A stretch of DNA of 64,000 nt from Deuterostichococcus epilithicus (GCA_033439295.1 JAVTLE010000001.1:1054001-1118000); one strand, 5' to 3'. Positions 46,701-59,255 are shown, counted from the stretch's first letter. The notes: generated by a model from the sequence alone, not told the origin. Numbers and translations are program-made.

Positions 46701-49700
46701 ACTGCTGGGCGCGGCGGCGCAAGCAGAGGGCCTCCCGCGGCGGCTGGCGGCGCCGCTGGGCGTGCGGCCGGCGGGCGCGGCACCGCTTGGCGGCGGCGGC
46801 GGCGGCCGGCCGGTGGCCCACCCCGCAGCGGCGGCTGCGGGGGACACCGCGCTGGCGGCACTGCACCCCTCGCTGCCGTGGCCCGCCCTGCAGCACGCCC
46901 TGGACCTGCAGGTCAGCTCGGGTCGCTCTTTGGCTCTTATGTATGTACTGTGGCCTCTGCACGCATCCTCTTTTCTCAAAGCCGGGCTGGCGGTGATGCT
47001 ACACTGCAAATGTGACCCCTTCATAATTTGCCGTGTCTGATTTGGTTAGCAGACATCGGGGCTGCTGACGAGGCTTGCCTTTGTCGTTTGCTGGGACAGA
47101 CGTGCGCATGCTTTGGGTGCAGGGGTTTGCTGTGCTGCCTCGTTCCGGGGGTCCAGCAGACGGCCTGCTGCTCAGGTGGGGCAGACATTCCCCAGCACCC
47201 GCTGGTGGCCTGCAAATGTGCATGCACACGCCATGATTTGCACCGACCTACATGCGGTACACCGACCTGCATACTGACACAGACAACTGGGAGAGCTGCC
47301 CTCTTGCAGCCATCCGCCGACCATCGGGTGTGCGTGCCCCAACCCCACGACACGATGCAGGTATACTGTGGCTGCGTGCGCAGGCTCAACTTCTTGGGGG
47401 ACCTTTTCTTCGGCAGCTGTGCGCTGTTCGGCGACGCGCAGCTGCCTGCGGGGCGCGGCGCAGACGGCGGCGGCCTGCACCACATCACTGCGCCCTGGCC
47501 GCAGCTGGCAGGCGCTGCCAACCGCCCCCTGGGCAAGGTGCGTCGACGCCCCTTCCTTTCAGCCGCCAAACGCCTTGCTGCGTGCCGCAGGGATGGACGG
47601 AAGGAGTGTCTCAGGCATTCAAGACGAGGTCCTGCCCAGGACATGTTTTCCTTCGGCAGCAGGCATGCCTTGCCTCGAGCAAGCTGGTTGAGACGTCTGC
47701 TGATGCCCCAGCAGGCGTCTGAGCAGGAAGGTGGCAGCACAGAGGAGGAGGCGAATGGGCGCGCGGACGCGACTGCCGAGCAGCAGGAGTGGCAGCCGCC
47801 GCGACAGAAGGGCAGGGGCCAAATCCAGCAGCGCGGCTCCACAAGGCACGTGATATTTTTCTGCATGTGCTACTCTTGGTCAGGACACGGAGACGGCATC
47901 AGCTGCCACAAATAGCTGCCCTGTGTGAGGGCCATTATGCGCCATTGGCCGACCTGCCTGTCTCTCCAGTGCTGGTGTCCTTCCGATTGAGGCTCGAGCC
48001 CGGGGGCATTGGCTTCCACCCTGTGTGGCACGAGACCGCATGTCTAACCTGCATGTCTGAACGAGCAAGGACGCATCCTGTCGCCTGTGGCAGGCGCCTG
48101 GCGAACGGCGCCTACCTGACGCCAATCGCCGCCACGCACAATGCGGTGGCCGGCGCCGTCGCTGCGCACGCTGCGGCTGCGGCGGCCGCGCAGCCGGCTG
48201 CAGCAGCCAGCGGCGGAGGCGGCTGGCGGTTTGGCGGCCTGTCGGCGCCCGCGGCGCCTGCTGCTGGAGCAGCACCAGCATCGCCAGCGGCAGCGGTGCG
48301 GAAGATGGCGGCGGGCCGGCCGCGGCACGAACCCATGTGGAGCGGCGGCGCCGCGTTTGAGGCGGACGCTGCCGAGGCCCTCGAGGCNGCNCTGGCCTCN
48401 GCCGACGTCGCCGCCACGGAGCGCGAACTGGCGGCGCGGTGGCGGGCGCACCTGCCGGGCAGCGCTGCCGGCTACGGCGCCAATGCGGGCGACGACCTGT
48501 TTGCCGACCAGGTGTGCGAGTCTGTCCGTGTCCGTGAGTGTTCGTACTCGGGTCGTCATTCTCCAGTTGGCCTTTTTTTGTACCCAGCATTGTGCGGCAA
48601 CTGGGGCATTCATGAGATGCCATGCCGTCGACCGTGTGCACTAGGGTTTTCCTTTGTGTTGAACCCCTGGCCTGCACACAGGAGTGCTCCCGCTCGATGC
48701 TGACCGTGGATGCTCTCTGCAGCTGCCTCAGCTGGCCATTCGCATGTTGCTCCTGGTCCACGTATTGTTTGCGCCTGCGAGCGCCGCCCTGTCTGAAATG
48801 CTAGTACAGGCGAAGTAGCCACCGACTGCCGTACATGACGACTGACGCTCCAAGCATGAGAATCGAGTCAGAGTCTTGACTGCCGCTGTGGCTTCCCTGC
48901 GCCGCAGCCTGGGGCACTGGGCGCTGTGGTAGCGCGCGGCAAATGCAGCGGCGCGGGTGCGGCGCTGTCCAGCGACGCACGGCTGGCGCGGCTGTCGGCT
49001 GCGGCGCAGGCCGCCCCGTGGGCGTTGGCGGCGCAGCCAGGCGCGATGGCCCTGGCGGCCTGGCGGAGTTTCGCCGCAGGGTGGCCGCTCACCTGCGCGA
49101 CCAGCCGCCTGGGCAAAGTACGCTCTTGTCCGCAGGGCCTCGGGGGCAGTTGGGGAAAATGGTCAGATTCTGGGGTGTTTGTCGCTCAGGCTAGCCTGAG
49201 CGGACATGCGCACCTTTCGGAGAGGCGCACAAACCGCGTGAAGCCGCGTGCGCAGGGCCAAAGTTGATCGGCTGAGTGTCAGGGGCCACCCCTGTTCAGC
49301 TGACTGTGCGCAGGGCTGCGCTCGAGAGAGCTGCTGCTGCCGCCGCTGCCGGCCCAGGCGCTGCCGCGCGTGGGCGGCCTCGGCGGGCCGCCAGGCGCGG
49401 CGCCCCGCCCCACGCCCGCTGACAGGTGGCCCCATGTCCTCACCTGCCATACCCATGCGCACGTGCAGCACAGCAGCCGTTGGTAGCCTCGTCGAGGACA
49501 CGGCTGAAAGAAGAGGGTCGCAATGTCTGCGTGCTCAGCTGCCAGCTCGCTCTCGGCTCCTCCTGGCCTGCACCAGACGTGCTACCCTGCCTGACGGCCG
49601 CCGCCGCGCTGTGTGCTGGCGCAGGCACCTGGGGAGCGGCGCTGTGCTGTACCCTTCCTCGCCCGCGCATACTGGCCGAGGGGAAGCCGTCGCACCGGAG

Positions 49701-50355
49701 CTGCTCGCGGCGTCGGTCCACATGGACCGCGACCCGCCGCGGGTGCGGCTGACGCCCGGTCTCAAGTCTGCCGACCGCTTGATCTCGTGGGAATGCGCCG
49801 ATATAACGATGTCTGCTCCTGAACCCTGAATGGCGGGATACTCCCTGTTCCCAGGAGGCACTGGACCCTGAGGCGGCCGCGCTGCTGGAACGGCTTGATG
49901 CGGAGTGGCGCGCCGCCGAACCCGCCCCCGAAGTCCGCGCAGCGGGAGGCGGCGCCGCCGCCCCCGCCGCCGGGGCCGTGCGCAGCGCGAGCGGCTGCGG
50001 ACCGCCTGCGGCGCGCCGGCAGTCCGGCGGCGGCNGCCCGCTCGCGCTGGTGAGTCCCCTGCANCGCGCCGCGCNGCACGCGGCCGGCAGCGGCGCGACG
50101 CGGGGCGCTGCCGCCACGCTACAGGCGGGGGACGGGAACACACCAACTGCCGCCAGCGCCTGCAGCTGCAGTGGGCATGGCAGACGGCCGCCGCCGACTG
50201 GCTGGGTTCAAGCGGCCGGCCGCCGGGGACGGGGCGGCGGCGGTGCGCCGGCAGCGGCGGTGGCGGCGTCGCAGCCGCCGCCGGCTGCCCGGACGACGCT
50301 GCAGCGGCCGACAAAGCGGCGTGCGCTGACGCAGCCGTCGCAGGAGGGGTTTTGA
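43740..50355 (+). CDS. TAF1C/Rrn6-like RNA polymerase I initiation factor subunit (beta-propeller protein), tentative
   Basis: Exons suggest the WD40-like protein of the Pol I selectivity factor (TAF1C in SL1, Rrn6 in yeast core factor), which helps start rRNA transcription in the nucleolus. In order I see LPAQHPPNLQWIGPQDLGSR, LDNRTIRYCSISLERRPLGA, VLVCYTAGAIRHQVALAVIG, CISLDVADVTQQAICQLALN, MHLIWSRAIPGELVYILEDG (about 45,187), GRVAAAFAPHPRQLLLAAGP (about 45,580), LLLDVRRLAEPLLRWPHGL (about 45,985) and RIVVGSLGTGDALAFPFSVI. These are the propeller blades. The rest is helical and Ala-rich. The chain ends KRRALTQPSQEGF, and a C-terminal GF is what I recall from the family. The first exon and many borders are unresolved; the first supported codons have an in-frame stop just upstream, so an acceptor must precede them. 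Six unresolved bases fall in this gene. Confidence 0.5.
48387..48400. other. Ambiguous bases in a GC-rich coding stretch
   Basis: Three N characters fall at third codon positions of an Ala-rich part of the TAF1C-like gene. Three more lie between 50,030 and 50,080. They are sequencing ambiguities, not biology. Confidence 0.95.
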
Positions 50356-51233
50356 GGGAAACCCTTGCACGCTGAGCGAGATTGGGGAGCGTGCAGGGAG
50401 CGTGCGGGCACAATCTGTTTCAAATCGGAGAAATTTCGTTCTGCCAACGTGAGGATTGAGATGTCGGCAGCCAATCGTGTCGTGCAGGTTAAAGGGACTC
50501 TGCAGGACCGACCCGTCGATGCGAGTTGTCTTCGGTCGTCTTGCTCTTGCTCTGGTTTCCTGTGGCTGTCAGGTGGACGTCGACTTACATGTGAGCACAT
50601 GCAGTCAGCAATCCAATCGTGTGCACTTCCTGGATGTTTTGGGCCTGGCCGACAGAAGTACAGCCTCCACCCCTGATCTCTGCAAGGCCCCAGAAAGATT
50701 TGGTACTGCTAGTGTGCGAGCATATTCGGCGCGTCAACAGCTCCGACGGCACTGTGACAGACTGCCAGCATCGAAGGGAGTTGCATTGAAAATTGTCGAC
50801 AGATGTGTACACACACACAGCGGCGCAGCTTCCGGCGCTGGCACAACAGCGGTCACCGACAGCTGCTATGTCTCTGGCGCCGCCCTTACAAGTCTGCCCG
50901 TGGCTGCAGCGATGCATTCTGTCCGCCTGGCAGTGGCAGGCGGCAGCTGCTCCTACTCATCAGCCATGGCATCTCCGGCTTGTCCATGTAGGTGTGCGCG
51001 CTGAGTGAGTCGTTGATTGTCGTTCCGCCGCCGCCTTGGAGATGGCAACCATCGGCTGGGTGCCGCGGCCGCCCTGCAGCCAAAAGCCAGAGTTCATGCG
51101 GCTGTTCAGTTTGATCTCAAAACCCGACACACCCTTCTTTGTCGCAGTGGTGGCAGTTTGATGTGTCGGCTCTAGCCGGCCACCAGAGACAGCGCCAAGC
51201 CAAAGACGGAGTTTCACAGCTGCCTCTCCATTC
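50356..51233. other. Convergent intergenic region before the RWP-RK gene
   Basis: Nearly 900 bp lie between the TAF1C-like stop and the RWP-RK stop. Both strands were read and no exon with known motifs was found. Confidence 0.4.
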
Positions 51234-51793
51234 TTAGCTAAAACTTTGCGCCTTTAGGACAAGACCGCCTGCCTGCGGGCACAGACGTGAAAGCAGGTTG
51301 CGCACCGGCCTCGCCTGGCTATTGAGCTTGTTGATCCTGTGGTTGAGCTTGAAGATGCTCTGCCGATACGACTTTGTGGACTGTGCCAGGTCTTCCCTGT
51401 CACCCGTCGGCTGCGCCAGCTGCAGCTGCAGCGCCGTGAGCACGCCCACCTGCTGCTGCTCCGCCTGCCGCAAATTCATGAAACGAACACAACTGGGAAG
51501 TGGAAAGGGTCGTCATCCTTTACCGCTCCATCAAATGGCATGCGGGTGACGGCTACATCGGCGCATCGCAGAGATGCTATGTGACGTGCGCCGACAGGCG
51601 GCTTCTGCGGGCGCAGGAGGCGGCCGTACACCAGGGCGGAGGGGCGCGGATCCCCACCCACCAGGTAGGACTGCGTCTTGCTGATGACGTTGGCGAGGCT
51701 CTGGCGCTTGCGGTAGGGCCAGCGCACGCGGCCAATGTCGCGACATACGCGCTTCAGCACGCTCAGCCCCAGGGCCAGTTTCTTGGCTGCCTC
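51234..51793 (-). CDS. RWP-RK domain transcription factor, 3' exons
   Basis: RWP-RK proteins are plant and algal transcription factors that control nitrogen responses and gamete or egg programmes. Exon 51596-51793 encodes EAAKKLALGLSVLKRVCRDI followed by GRVRWPYRKRQSLANVI, which is the RWP-RK helix and the defining RWPxRK motif. The next exon (51234-51464) joins in phase and gives a Gln/Leu-rich helix with IFKLNHRINKL, then the stop. This second exon looks like a coiled coil, as in RKD-type proteins. The 5' part is not resolved. A candidate exon upstream (about 52,000-52,200) has an Ala run and MLTDDILGEYQIKMRCQACL, but I could not join it in phase. Confidence 0.78.
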
Positions 51794-53627
51794 CTGTTCA
51801 TGGGTTTCTGGGTTTCAGCCGTGGCATTCCTTGTAGGACGTCGGCAACACCGCCAACGACGCTCCGGTTCGAGAAGCCAGGCGCTGTCGGCTTTAGCGTT
51901 CCTGAACCCCCGATTGACACATCAGCAACTCGACATGTGAGACTTCCACATAAACCTTAACAAAGACGTTCTGAGACTGACCGCTCGCCGTGTCCGATGG
52001 CCTCGTGCATCGTCCACAGCGGCAAGCATGCTTGGCAACGCATTTTGATCTGGTACTCGCCCAAGATGTCATCAGTGAGCATCGCAGCTGATGCTGGCAT
52101 GCCCAACGACATCCCCGGGACGCCGACGACACCACCGCATGCTGGTGTACGTATGCATCTTCTGCTGGTTGATGCCGCCGCCGCCGCCGCCGCTGCTGCC
52201 GCCGGCAAAACTATCATGTGGCGGCAGGAATCCCTCCACATCTCACGGCACGTTTCGCATCGCCTCATGCCGCCTGGCGCATTATGCCGGCAGCCACCGA
52301 ACACTGCGCTCACAGCACTGCAGCGCATGCTCGATCAATATTGCGCTCTGCAACTGGTCTCTGCGTCGAGAGTACGGAGCAAATTAGACGTTACAAGAAC
52401 GTATCAAAGCAGCCCTCGTTGGCACTGCGCTTCGTCACCGATCTCGGCTACCCAGCACCCTGCTGTCGGTTGCTTGTGTCACTTGTCTGCTGCGCAACCG
52501 GCGGGTTATTGATACACCAGCTATGTCTGAGCAGCTGACAAAAGTGATTGTGTGCAGATCCAGGACAGCCAGGCATGGTGCACGAGCTGCGCTCGTCTGT
52601 GGAAACTCACAGAGTTGTGTACGACATTGCCATACCATGCCGACCGTTCACCGGACTGCAGCGAGCAAGCCACGATTCGACGCGATATCCCTATAGACTA
52701 TCTGGCCAGTCTTGACAGAGCTTCGAACAACGTTGTTATGATAATCTGCTCCTGCTGAGCCATGGGTCGTTTGGACCGTTCGCTGTCCTGCTGTCGAACG
52801 CTGTCCTGATGACTCATGCGCTCTGGAGGAGAAGAGGTCTCAACTAGTTGACCCCACTTGTATGACGCGAAAGGCGCCTCAGATGTCGTCGGCAGGTATC
52901 GGATCCACCCCCCGCACTGCGACTTCGACTCGAACCGACGCTTGAACTCTGCTGCTAGTTCGACAGCAGGAGCACGAGCGAATCAAGGCCCGTCAAGACG
53001 TTGACCCAGGCTGCCATTCAGTGACGAACATTGCGTGCAAATGCTGATGACGGGTCATTGAACGTTTGCTGCGCCTGCCGTTGAAAATCAAACGTCACGC
53101 CGCCGACGTGACGATTGTACTTGCATTGCCATTAAGTGTGGATCTAGCGAGCGATCGTTAGGTACAAGCCAAGACAGTATGTGCGGCCAGGCACGACTGA
53201 CAACGTCCGACAACCCAAACCCGAAGATCTGCACGCTTGGGCACGTGATGCTGCTGTCAATTACCTCGTGGGTTTGTCACGGCGAACTGCGTGTAATTAT
53301 CAGTGTCTGCTTGACACCAGGACCTCTCTTGGAGAGTCTGGCGGTGCGCATATACGAGCAAATGTGGCTGGCTGAACCCATGCGGCTTCACACTTCTCCT
53401 CCGCCGCTCCATGGTTTCTTCGTCGTGAAAAGGTGCACCTGTATGCGAGGGGACATGTAGGTCACGATCTTCGAGAGGCCGTGATTGCCAGATGCCCTTC
53501 AAAGCAAAATACCAGTCATATGCTCCTACAAAGTATCATGGAGGCAGCGCACCTGAGCTACACCAGTCGGGCGGGAGGTCCACAACTGTGGGTGTTGTTT
53601 TCAATCATGCATATCTGAGCGCCACTG
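51794..53627. other. Region 5' of the RWP-RK exons; partly unresolved exons, partly intergenic
   Basis: Upstream exons of the RWP-RK gene are expected at 51,800-52,350. A GCC/GCT repeat at about 52,172-52,206 would code polyalanine on the minus strand. From 52,400 to 53,627 the sequence is lower in GC and I find no exon, RNA gene or mobile element. The words CGCTGTCCTG occur twice near 52,780-52,805. Confidence 0.4.
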
Positions 53628-54699
53628 TCAAGCTATGAACTTGAGGCAGCGCGTCTCCGTGTGCACGCCCAGGCACTTCTTGCTGCAAAAGCGTGACGCG
53701 CAGCGTATGCACTTGTACCTGCACCCGAAAGCACAAACCTGTGTCATTTGTGCAGCACAAATGTCGCCGAGATATTAAACAATCTGCACATCAGTCCGCA
53801 CAATGCCATGGGTGACGCAGCTCAACAGCAGGCAGGCATGGGTGCCACTGCGCACCCGGCGACGTTGCCGCAGACGGAGCAGAATTTTCGGGGGGCGGCA
53901 GTGGTTGGCGGACCCGCTGCTGCTGTGAGATAGTTCGGCACATCTGGCGGCAGGGCTTCCAGGTTCGCCTGCAGTCAAACAGGCCACATCAGGTAGTCTG
54001 CCAATGCCTCTACGTCAGTGGTCAGCATACAGGAGCTGTGACCTTGGCCTCATGGTGTCCAAAGCAGATACGAGCTGCTTGTGACCAGCTGGAAGGCACG
54101 CCCTTGCTGCAGTCACCCGGTTCTCACTCGCAAGGCTCTGGCTTATCGCAATGATCGACTGTTGACCATCGCAACAGTGTGTTGCCGTGCGGCAAGGCAG
54201 GTGGCGACAATGCCACCTCTTCCAAGAGAGTGGCAAACGACCGGGCCCCGCCCCTGCTGCTGCGCTCCGCCGCCATGCCACGTGTCTTGCGCTTGCCGCC
54301 GGACTTCAGCTTCTTGCGCTTGCTGCCGGCTGCCGGCCCAAACTGCACGCCCTCCTCGCCATCAGAGTCTGCCGGCATTGTGAACTCGTCATCACTGTCG
54401 TTCGCCACGGCATCCGGCGCGGCAGCATCGTTCTCCAGCGCCTCAAGCCGCGCGGCCGCAGCCTGGGCAGCAGAACGATTGGTCCTTCTGGCCGTGGTGG
54501 GTGGGGGCACGAAGCCGCACGGCCATGGGCAGAAATCATAGTCGCAGTTCAGGGCACCAAATATACATGTGTCAAGCAGCAACATTTTGTTCAACCGGCA
54601 CGTCGGCGTCACGCACCTGCTGCTGATCTGCCTTGCTGACAACACCAATGTGTTTTGAGACTTTGCGTGCTCTCCCGCCGCGTCGCACCGCGCCTGCAT
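53628..54699 (-). CDS. ZNHIT1: ZNHIT1/SWC6-type HIT zinc-finger protein (SWR1/SRCAP complex)
   Basis: ZNHIT1 (SWC6, SEF in Arabidopsis) is a subunit of the remodeller that deposits histone H2A.Z. Four exons join in phase to 185 residues: 54617-54699, 54217-54487, 53856-53968 and 53628-53718. Exon 2 has RRTNRSAAQAAAARLEALEN, an acidic stretch, a Lys/Arg-rich SKRKKLKSGGKRKTRG, and SFATLLEE. Exon 3 has ANLEALPPDVPNYLTAAAGP, then the first finger cysteines in RKFCSVCGNVAG. Exon 4 completes the HIT finger with YKCIRCASRFCSKKCLGVH and ends TETRCLKFIA. All expected Cys and His ligands are present. The start is the least certain part: another ATG upstream in a second frame would give a different first exon, but its phase does not fit exon 2. 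Confidence 0.94.
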
Positions 54700-55191
54700 G
54701 CCAGGAGTGGGGCATGTGAGAGGAAGTGTCCCAAAGATAATAACGTGATCACTGAAGCATGGATTATCACTCGCTTACCTGACATGGCTGCTGCTGTGCG
54801 GTGCCTGGGCTGCTTTAAATCGAACTCGAGTCAAAAGCACTGTTGCAGTCGAGCACGGCGGCGCAGGGGCCTTGAGCGACAGAAGCTGCTTGCAGTACGC
54901 TTTTGCGACGTCCTGGAACGACTAGATGAATGTAAACCTCAGCCTGCAAGTTGCTCGTGCGTTTTGCTTCTGGAACTGTGTATGAACATGCCCCCTGTCG
55001 AAATTGCGTTTGTCACTGGCAGCACCCGCCTTCCCACTTTTTCACACAAGTACTGAGAGCGTTGTGTCATTGCAGCGTCGCGGGGAAGCTCCCAGGTCCT
55101 GGTGCTCCCCCCGACAAGCACTCCAGTTTTGACGCCAGATCACTCGAGCCCAGTGCTGCCTCGGCGACGTTCCCCTTGGCAGGCCCGCAAG
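54700..55191. promoter_or_regulatory. Divergent region between ZNHIT1 and LUC7
   Basis: These 492 bp lie between outward-facing starts. The segment has no visible exon. A bidirectional promoter is inferred. Confidence 0.45.
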
Positions 55192-58100
55192 ATGGCGGAC
55201 GCCATGCGGGAGGCTTTGGACGCCCTCATGGGTGCAGACCGGTAGGTTACTATCATATCAAAGCTTGCAGGTCAATTTTGCTGAACCCGCGCTGCGGCAC
55301 CGCGTCCTGTACAAGGCTCCTGACACAGCGGTGCCTGGCTTGCACCGCAGGAACCTGCCGCCAGAGGAACGCAACAAGCCCAAGTGAGTCGCCGAGACCG
55401 CCCAAACCCGATTCACACGGTGCTTCGAGGCATGCATGCCGTCAAGCTCCGTTGCTTCAGGGGGCACTGGCCCCCTGCTTGCGCACACGTGAGCTGCTGC
55501 ATCCGCGTTTTGTATTGCCGGCTGCTCATCGATCGTAAACCCGCAATCGCAGGCCGCCGCGGCGACTGGACGACCCAAAGCTGTGCAAGCACTTCCTGCT
55601 GGGTTTCTGCCCTGCGGACGAGTTCCAGCGCACAAAGCACGACTACGGCACCTGCCTCCTGGACCACGACGAGGAGGCCAAGGCGCAGGTGGGCAATGGC
55701 ATGACAGGGACAAGAGGACGTATCAGAAGCGACAAGGCCCACAGAGTTCTGGTCTAAGAGTTTCCATCTGTTGACGGGCAGCCGCTGCGGACTGATCCGG
55801 AGCAGGAGACATGCCCGATCTTAGAGCGGGCGGTACTGCGGCTCACGAAATGCGATCTAAAGTGTTCTTGGATTGTGATCCCAAATCTCTCTTCGTTCTT
55901 CACATCACTATCGAGGAACCCAAATAGGTATGCGGAGGGAGGCGCTGGCGCTGACGACGCAGAGAAGAAGTGCATTGGCTTCGACTCGAGCTGCCGTCTC
56001 AAGTACTGCTGCACAATGTCAGCCAACCCTTCTAAAACTTTCTTTTGTGCTGCGCGACAGTGGGATGCGCTGGACGATGCAGAGAAAGACCGCTTCGGCT
56101 ACGAGCGCGAGCTCAAACGCTTCATGGACGGCATGCTGGACGACCTGCGGCGGAAAATCGCGCGCAACGAGCAGCGCCTGAAGCAGAACGAGATCCCCGT
56201 CCTGGTCTCCAGCGAGCAGGTCCGCAGGCCGAGCGCCTCTCCCCGCCACCTACATTTGCACGCACCTGCGGCGGAAGTCCAAGTGTCGAACCCAGGCTGC
56301 CGACTTTGCGGGCTCCTGTGCAAATGGAGGCATGTGTCTGCAGCCGCTCAGAAGCTGACGGTCACTTGACGGTGTTGCCCTGGACGTGCCGGCACGCAGG
56401 CCAACATCAACATGCTGACGACCAAGATCGCGGAGCTGGTGCGGCAGTCGGAGGTGCTGGGCGAGGAGGGTGACGTGGACGGCTCCCAGGCCGCCGCCGC
56501 ACAGGCGGAAACGCTCAAGGTTTGTTACGGAGTGCTGACACCAGCAACACAGAGGTGCACCGCATGAGCCCTGGCCGCAAGGAGAGTGCGACACGGACAG
56601 CTCCCAGGCCGCCGCAGGCCGATACGCTTCACGTATGGCTCGGATGAGGGAGGGTACAGCTTGCCTGCTGGCGACTCGTCATGGGCGCGCACGCGCGACA
56701 GTGCCTACCTGACAAGCAGCTTTTGACAATCGCCCTGGCGAGTAGGACGTCCGCAATGCAGCGCTCCTCAGACAGCTGCTGCACGGGGGTGACACACCCT
56801 GGAGGCGTGAGCTGAGCATGCGGGCGTGGGGTGTTGAGGGGAGCGGTACGTGCATCCGCAGCGCTTCGGTTTCGGATTGTGGACAATTGGCCAGCTTGTC
56901 AGACCGGCTCAAGAGCTGCCTGCCGTGCAGCAGACCCCATAAGGTGAACTGACGCCAAGTGTCGATTGTCGTGCAGACGCAGAAGGCAACGCTGGAGAGG
57001 GAGGCTTCCACCCGCGCCGCCAGCCGCAGCGGCTCGCAGCAGTACGTGTGCGAGGTGCGACGCCTCCCGGCTGCCTCAGTTTGCGGACGTTCTCGCCCGA
57101 ATGCTGGTCCCAGCCGTGTGTGGATGCATGTCTGGAATCTGCCAAATGAAGTCTGCGGAAGCGGATATGGCTGGCAGCCGAGCCCTGCGCGCAGGGCCGC
57201 AGGGTTGCGGCCAGTGGCTGTCAGCATCTACAGCACTGGTTGCTCAGCGGTGCGCCTGACCATTGTGATACTACTGGAATGCAGATCAGCGCGGTCATCG
57301 TCAACAACGACGAGACGCGCATCAAGGACCACCTCAGCGGCCGCAACTACAAGTGCGCTCAGGGTTCAGGGTGCTGCGCCCCTGCCACTGGCGCCTTGCG
57401 GCTCTCGCGGCAATGTCATCTGATCCATGCCGCACCTCGACACGTAGCCTGTTTGAGCGCTCTGTCAGACTCGAGCAGCGCTGCAGGGCCATTCGCCGCT
57501 GCTGTCCGCATGCTGCCCGGCACACGAAACCTTGGGGAACCTTCGCCCCGACGCCCGGCGCACGCAAAATCGCAGCCGCAAGCCCACGCAACCGGAGCCT
57601 CTGCCCTGCTGTCGGCTTCGTGGCCGCTCATTTCGCTGATGGGCCGCGCAGGTCTTGGGTGCGGGCGCACGAGAAATACAAAGAGCTCAAAGAGGTGCTG
57701 CGCAAGCGGGAGCTGCAGGTGATGTTTCCACGGAAAGAAGAAAACTAAAATCGCAGGGTTTTGTTGCAGTCTGCTGGTCTGAGAACTTCCAGAATGGGCG
57801 TCATAGAGTGGGTGTCATATACATTACCGCTTGGAGAAGGCGAGGTGCACTCGGGTGAGGCTCGGACGCGTTGATGGGGATCCGGCATGCGTCGCTGATT
57901 CCGCGTTCTGAGAGACTTCTGCAGGGGCCGTATGCAGCCTCGCGACCGTCGCGGCCCGCCAACGGGGAGCGGCGGGACTCAGACAGGGACCGGCGGCGGG
58001 AGGCAGACAGGTGGGTGTTTGGTTGCTTTCCGAGTGACCTTCGTTGCGATAGTGACCTTCTGGGGCAAGGCGCGGGAGCCTTGTGGCTGCCATGTAGCTG

Positions 58101-58653
58101 GATAGCCGCGTATCAGTGCCGCTCAGATGAGTGCACCGTGAGGTCGAGCCCTGGGCGGCAGCTCCGACAGAGTGCGCAAACATGCGTGCCTCCGCCGCTG
58201 GAGACGCTGGAGCACTGCAGCAGGAAGCCTTAGGTTGGCAGCATCGTTCAAGGTGCATCCCCTTTTCGTGAGAGATCCCACTGGTCACCTGCAGGTCCAG
58301 GCATGACGACCGGCACAAGTCGTCGTCACGGCGGGAGCGCAGCCGCAGCCGCGAGCGCAGCCGCGGCCACGACCGCAGGTGCCCGTGTGAAACGCTCTTT
58401 GTTTGCCCATTGTGGACCAGGCTACCTGCCTTGCAATGGCGCACCGCAGCATGCATATGGAAAGCGTGTCTCCTGGCTGTGGCCATGCTGCTTGCTGCGG
58501 CATACAGACCCCCCAAGCCGCAATCGGCTCCATGTAGCCCGAAGTCCCAGTCGTGAGCAGCGTTTGACGACGGGTGCATGATGCAGGGAACGGGATCGCG
58601 ACTCGCGGCACAGCAGGGATCGGGATCGGGAGCGGGATCGGGCTTACCGATGA
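55192..58653 (+). CDS. LUC7-like U1 snRNP-associated splicing factor
   Basis: LUC7 proteins bind U1 snRNP and help select 5' splice sites. Exon 1 (55192-55241) encodes MADAMREALDALMGAD, the usual LUC7 start. The next exons join in phase: NLPPEERNK, then RRLDDPKLCKHFLLGFCPAD followed by YGTCLLDHD, the first CCCH zinc finger. WDALDDAEKDRFGYERELKR starts a long coiled coil (ARNEQRLKQNEIPVLV, INMLTTKIAELVRQSEVLGE). The second finger region is QQYVCEISAVIVNNDETRIK then DHLSGRNYKSW; compared with the usual CxxC...HxxxxxH it keeps only one Cys and one His. A basic tail follows, with ERRDSDRDRRREADR, SRRERSRSRERSRGHDRR and RDRDRERDRAYR. It looks most like the LUC7L3 or plant-specific branch. An exon ghost copy lies near 56,600. 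Confidence 0.92.
56588..56640 (+). repeat. Decayed copy of the LUC7 coiled-coil exon end
   Basis: The segment repeats 56,468-56,520 at an offset of 118 bp. Both contain CTCCCAGGCCGCCG, and then GCCGATACGCTTCA against GCGGAAACGCTCAA. It lies in the intron downstream of the real exon. Confidence 0.78.
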
Positions 58654-59255
58654 GAAGGTCCTGCGGCTCTGCGCCAACCTAGCTTGTGCGTGGTGCAGTC
58701 ATTCCCGCATCCGCATTGCTAGAGATGATGCCTTGTGTGCCACTCGTTCAGTGCTTCTGAAGCTGGTTTCCGCCAATTCCACCGGCCTTCGAAGGAGGCA
58801 TCTACTCTGGTCGCAAGAGACACGCAATACGCATCTGGATTGTCTAGTGCGCAAGAGCGCAACACACTAGGGATTTTACACCAATCACGCAATGTACAGC
58901 GCCAGCACTTTCGTTTGACCTGGTAACATAGCTAGCATTCAGAAACGAGAGGCTTCCTACTGACACTGGTAGTCTCTGCTGCCGGAGCATGTCTAGGTGA
59001 AGTGCATGCTAGAGATCGAATTGTATGTACACCGGCGGCGCCGCCTCTCTGCCCATACCATACACTCGTCAAACATTTGGCTCGAGGCGATCGTCAGTGA
59101 GACGAATCCACTGCAGTAAGGTTTCCGCTTCCCTCTCCCACAAAGCCCGGCTCGGCACAATCGAGGCGCCAATCCACGGGCCGCTGCCGATCCCGGAGCC
59201 AGCTCGCAAGATCGCCTCACTGCCGCCGCAGCTGTTGTAGCTTTCGGGCGCCTGG
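58654..59255. other. Convergent intergenic region between LUC7 and ATG3
   Basis: About 600 bp between facing stops. No exon, RNA gene or strong repeat is seen. It should hold both 3' untranslated regions. Confidence 0.5.

Noticed and set aside
48387-50075. Ambiguous bases taken as a real recoding or frame break
   Set aside because: They are N calls within GC-rich codons and do not disturb the frame on their own.
52750-53620. Mobile element or RNA gene in the gene-poor stretch
   Set aside because: No terminal repeats, target duplication, transposase or reverse-transcriptase motif, or foldable RNA was found.
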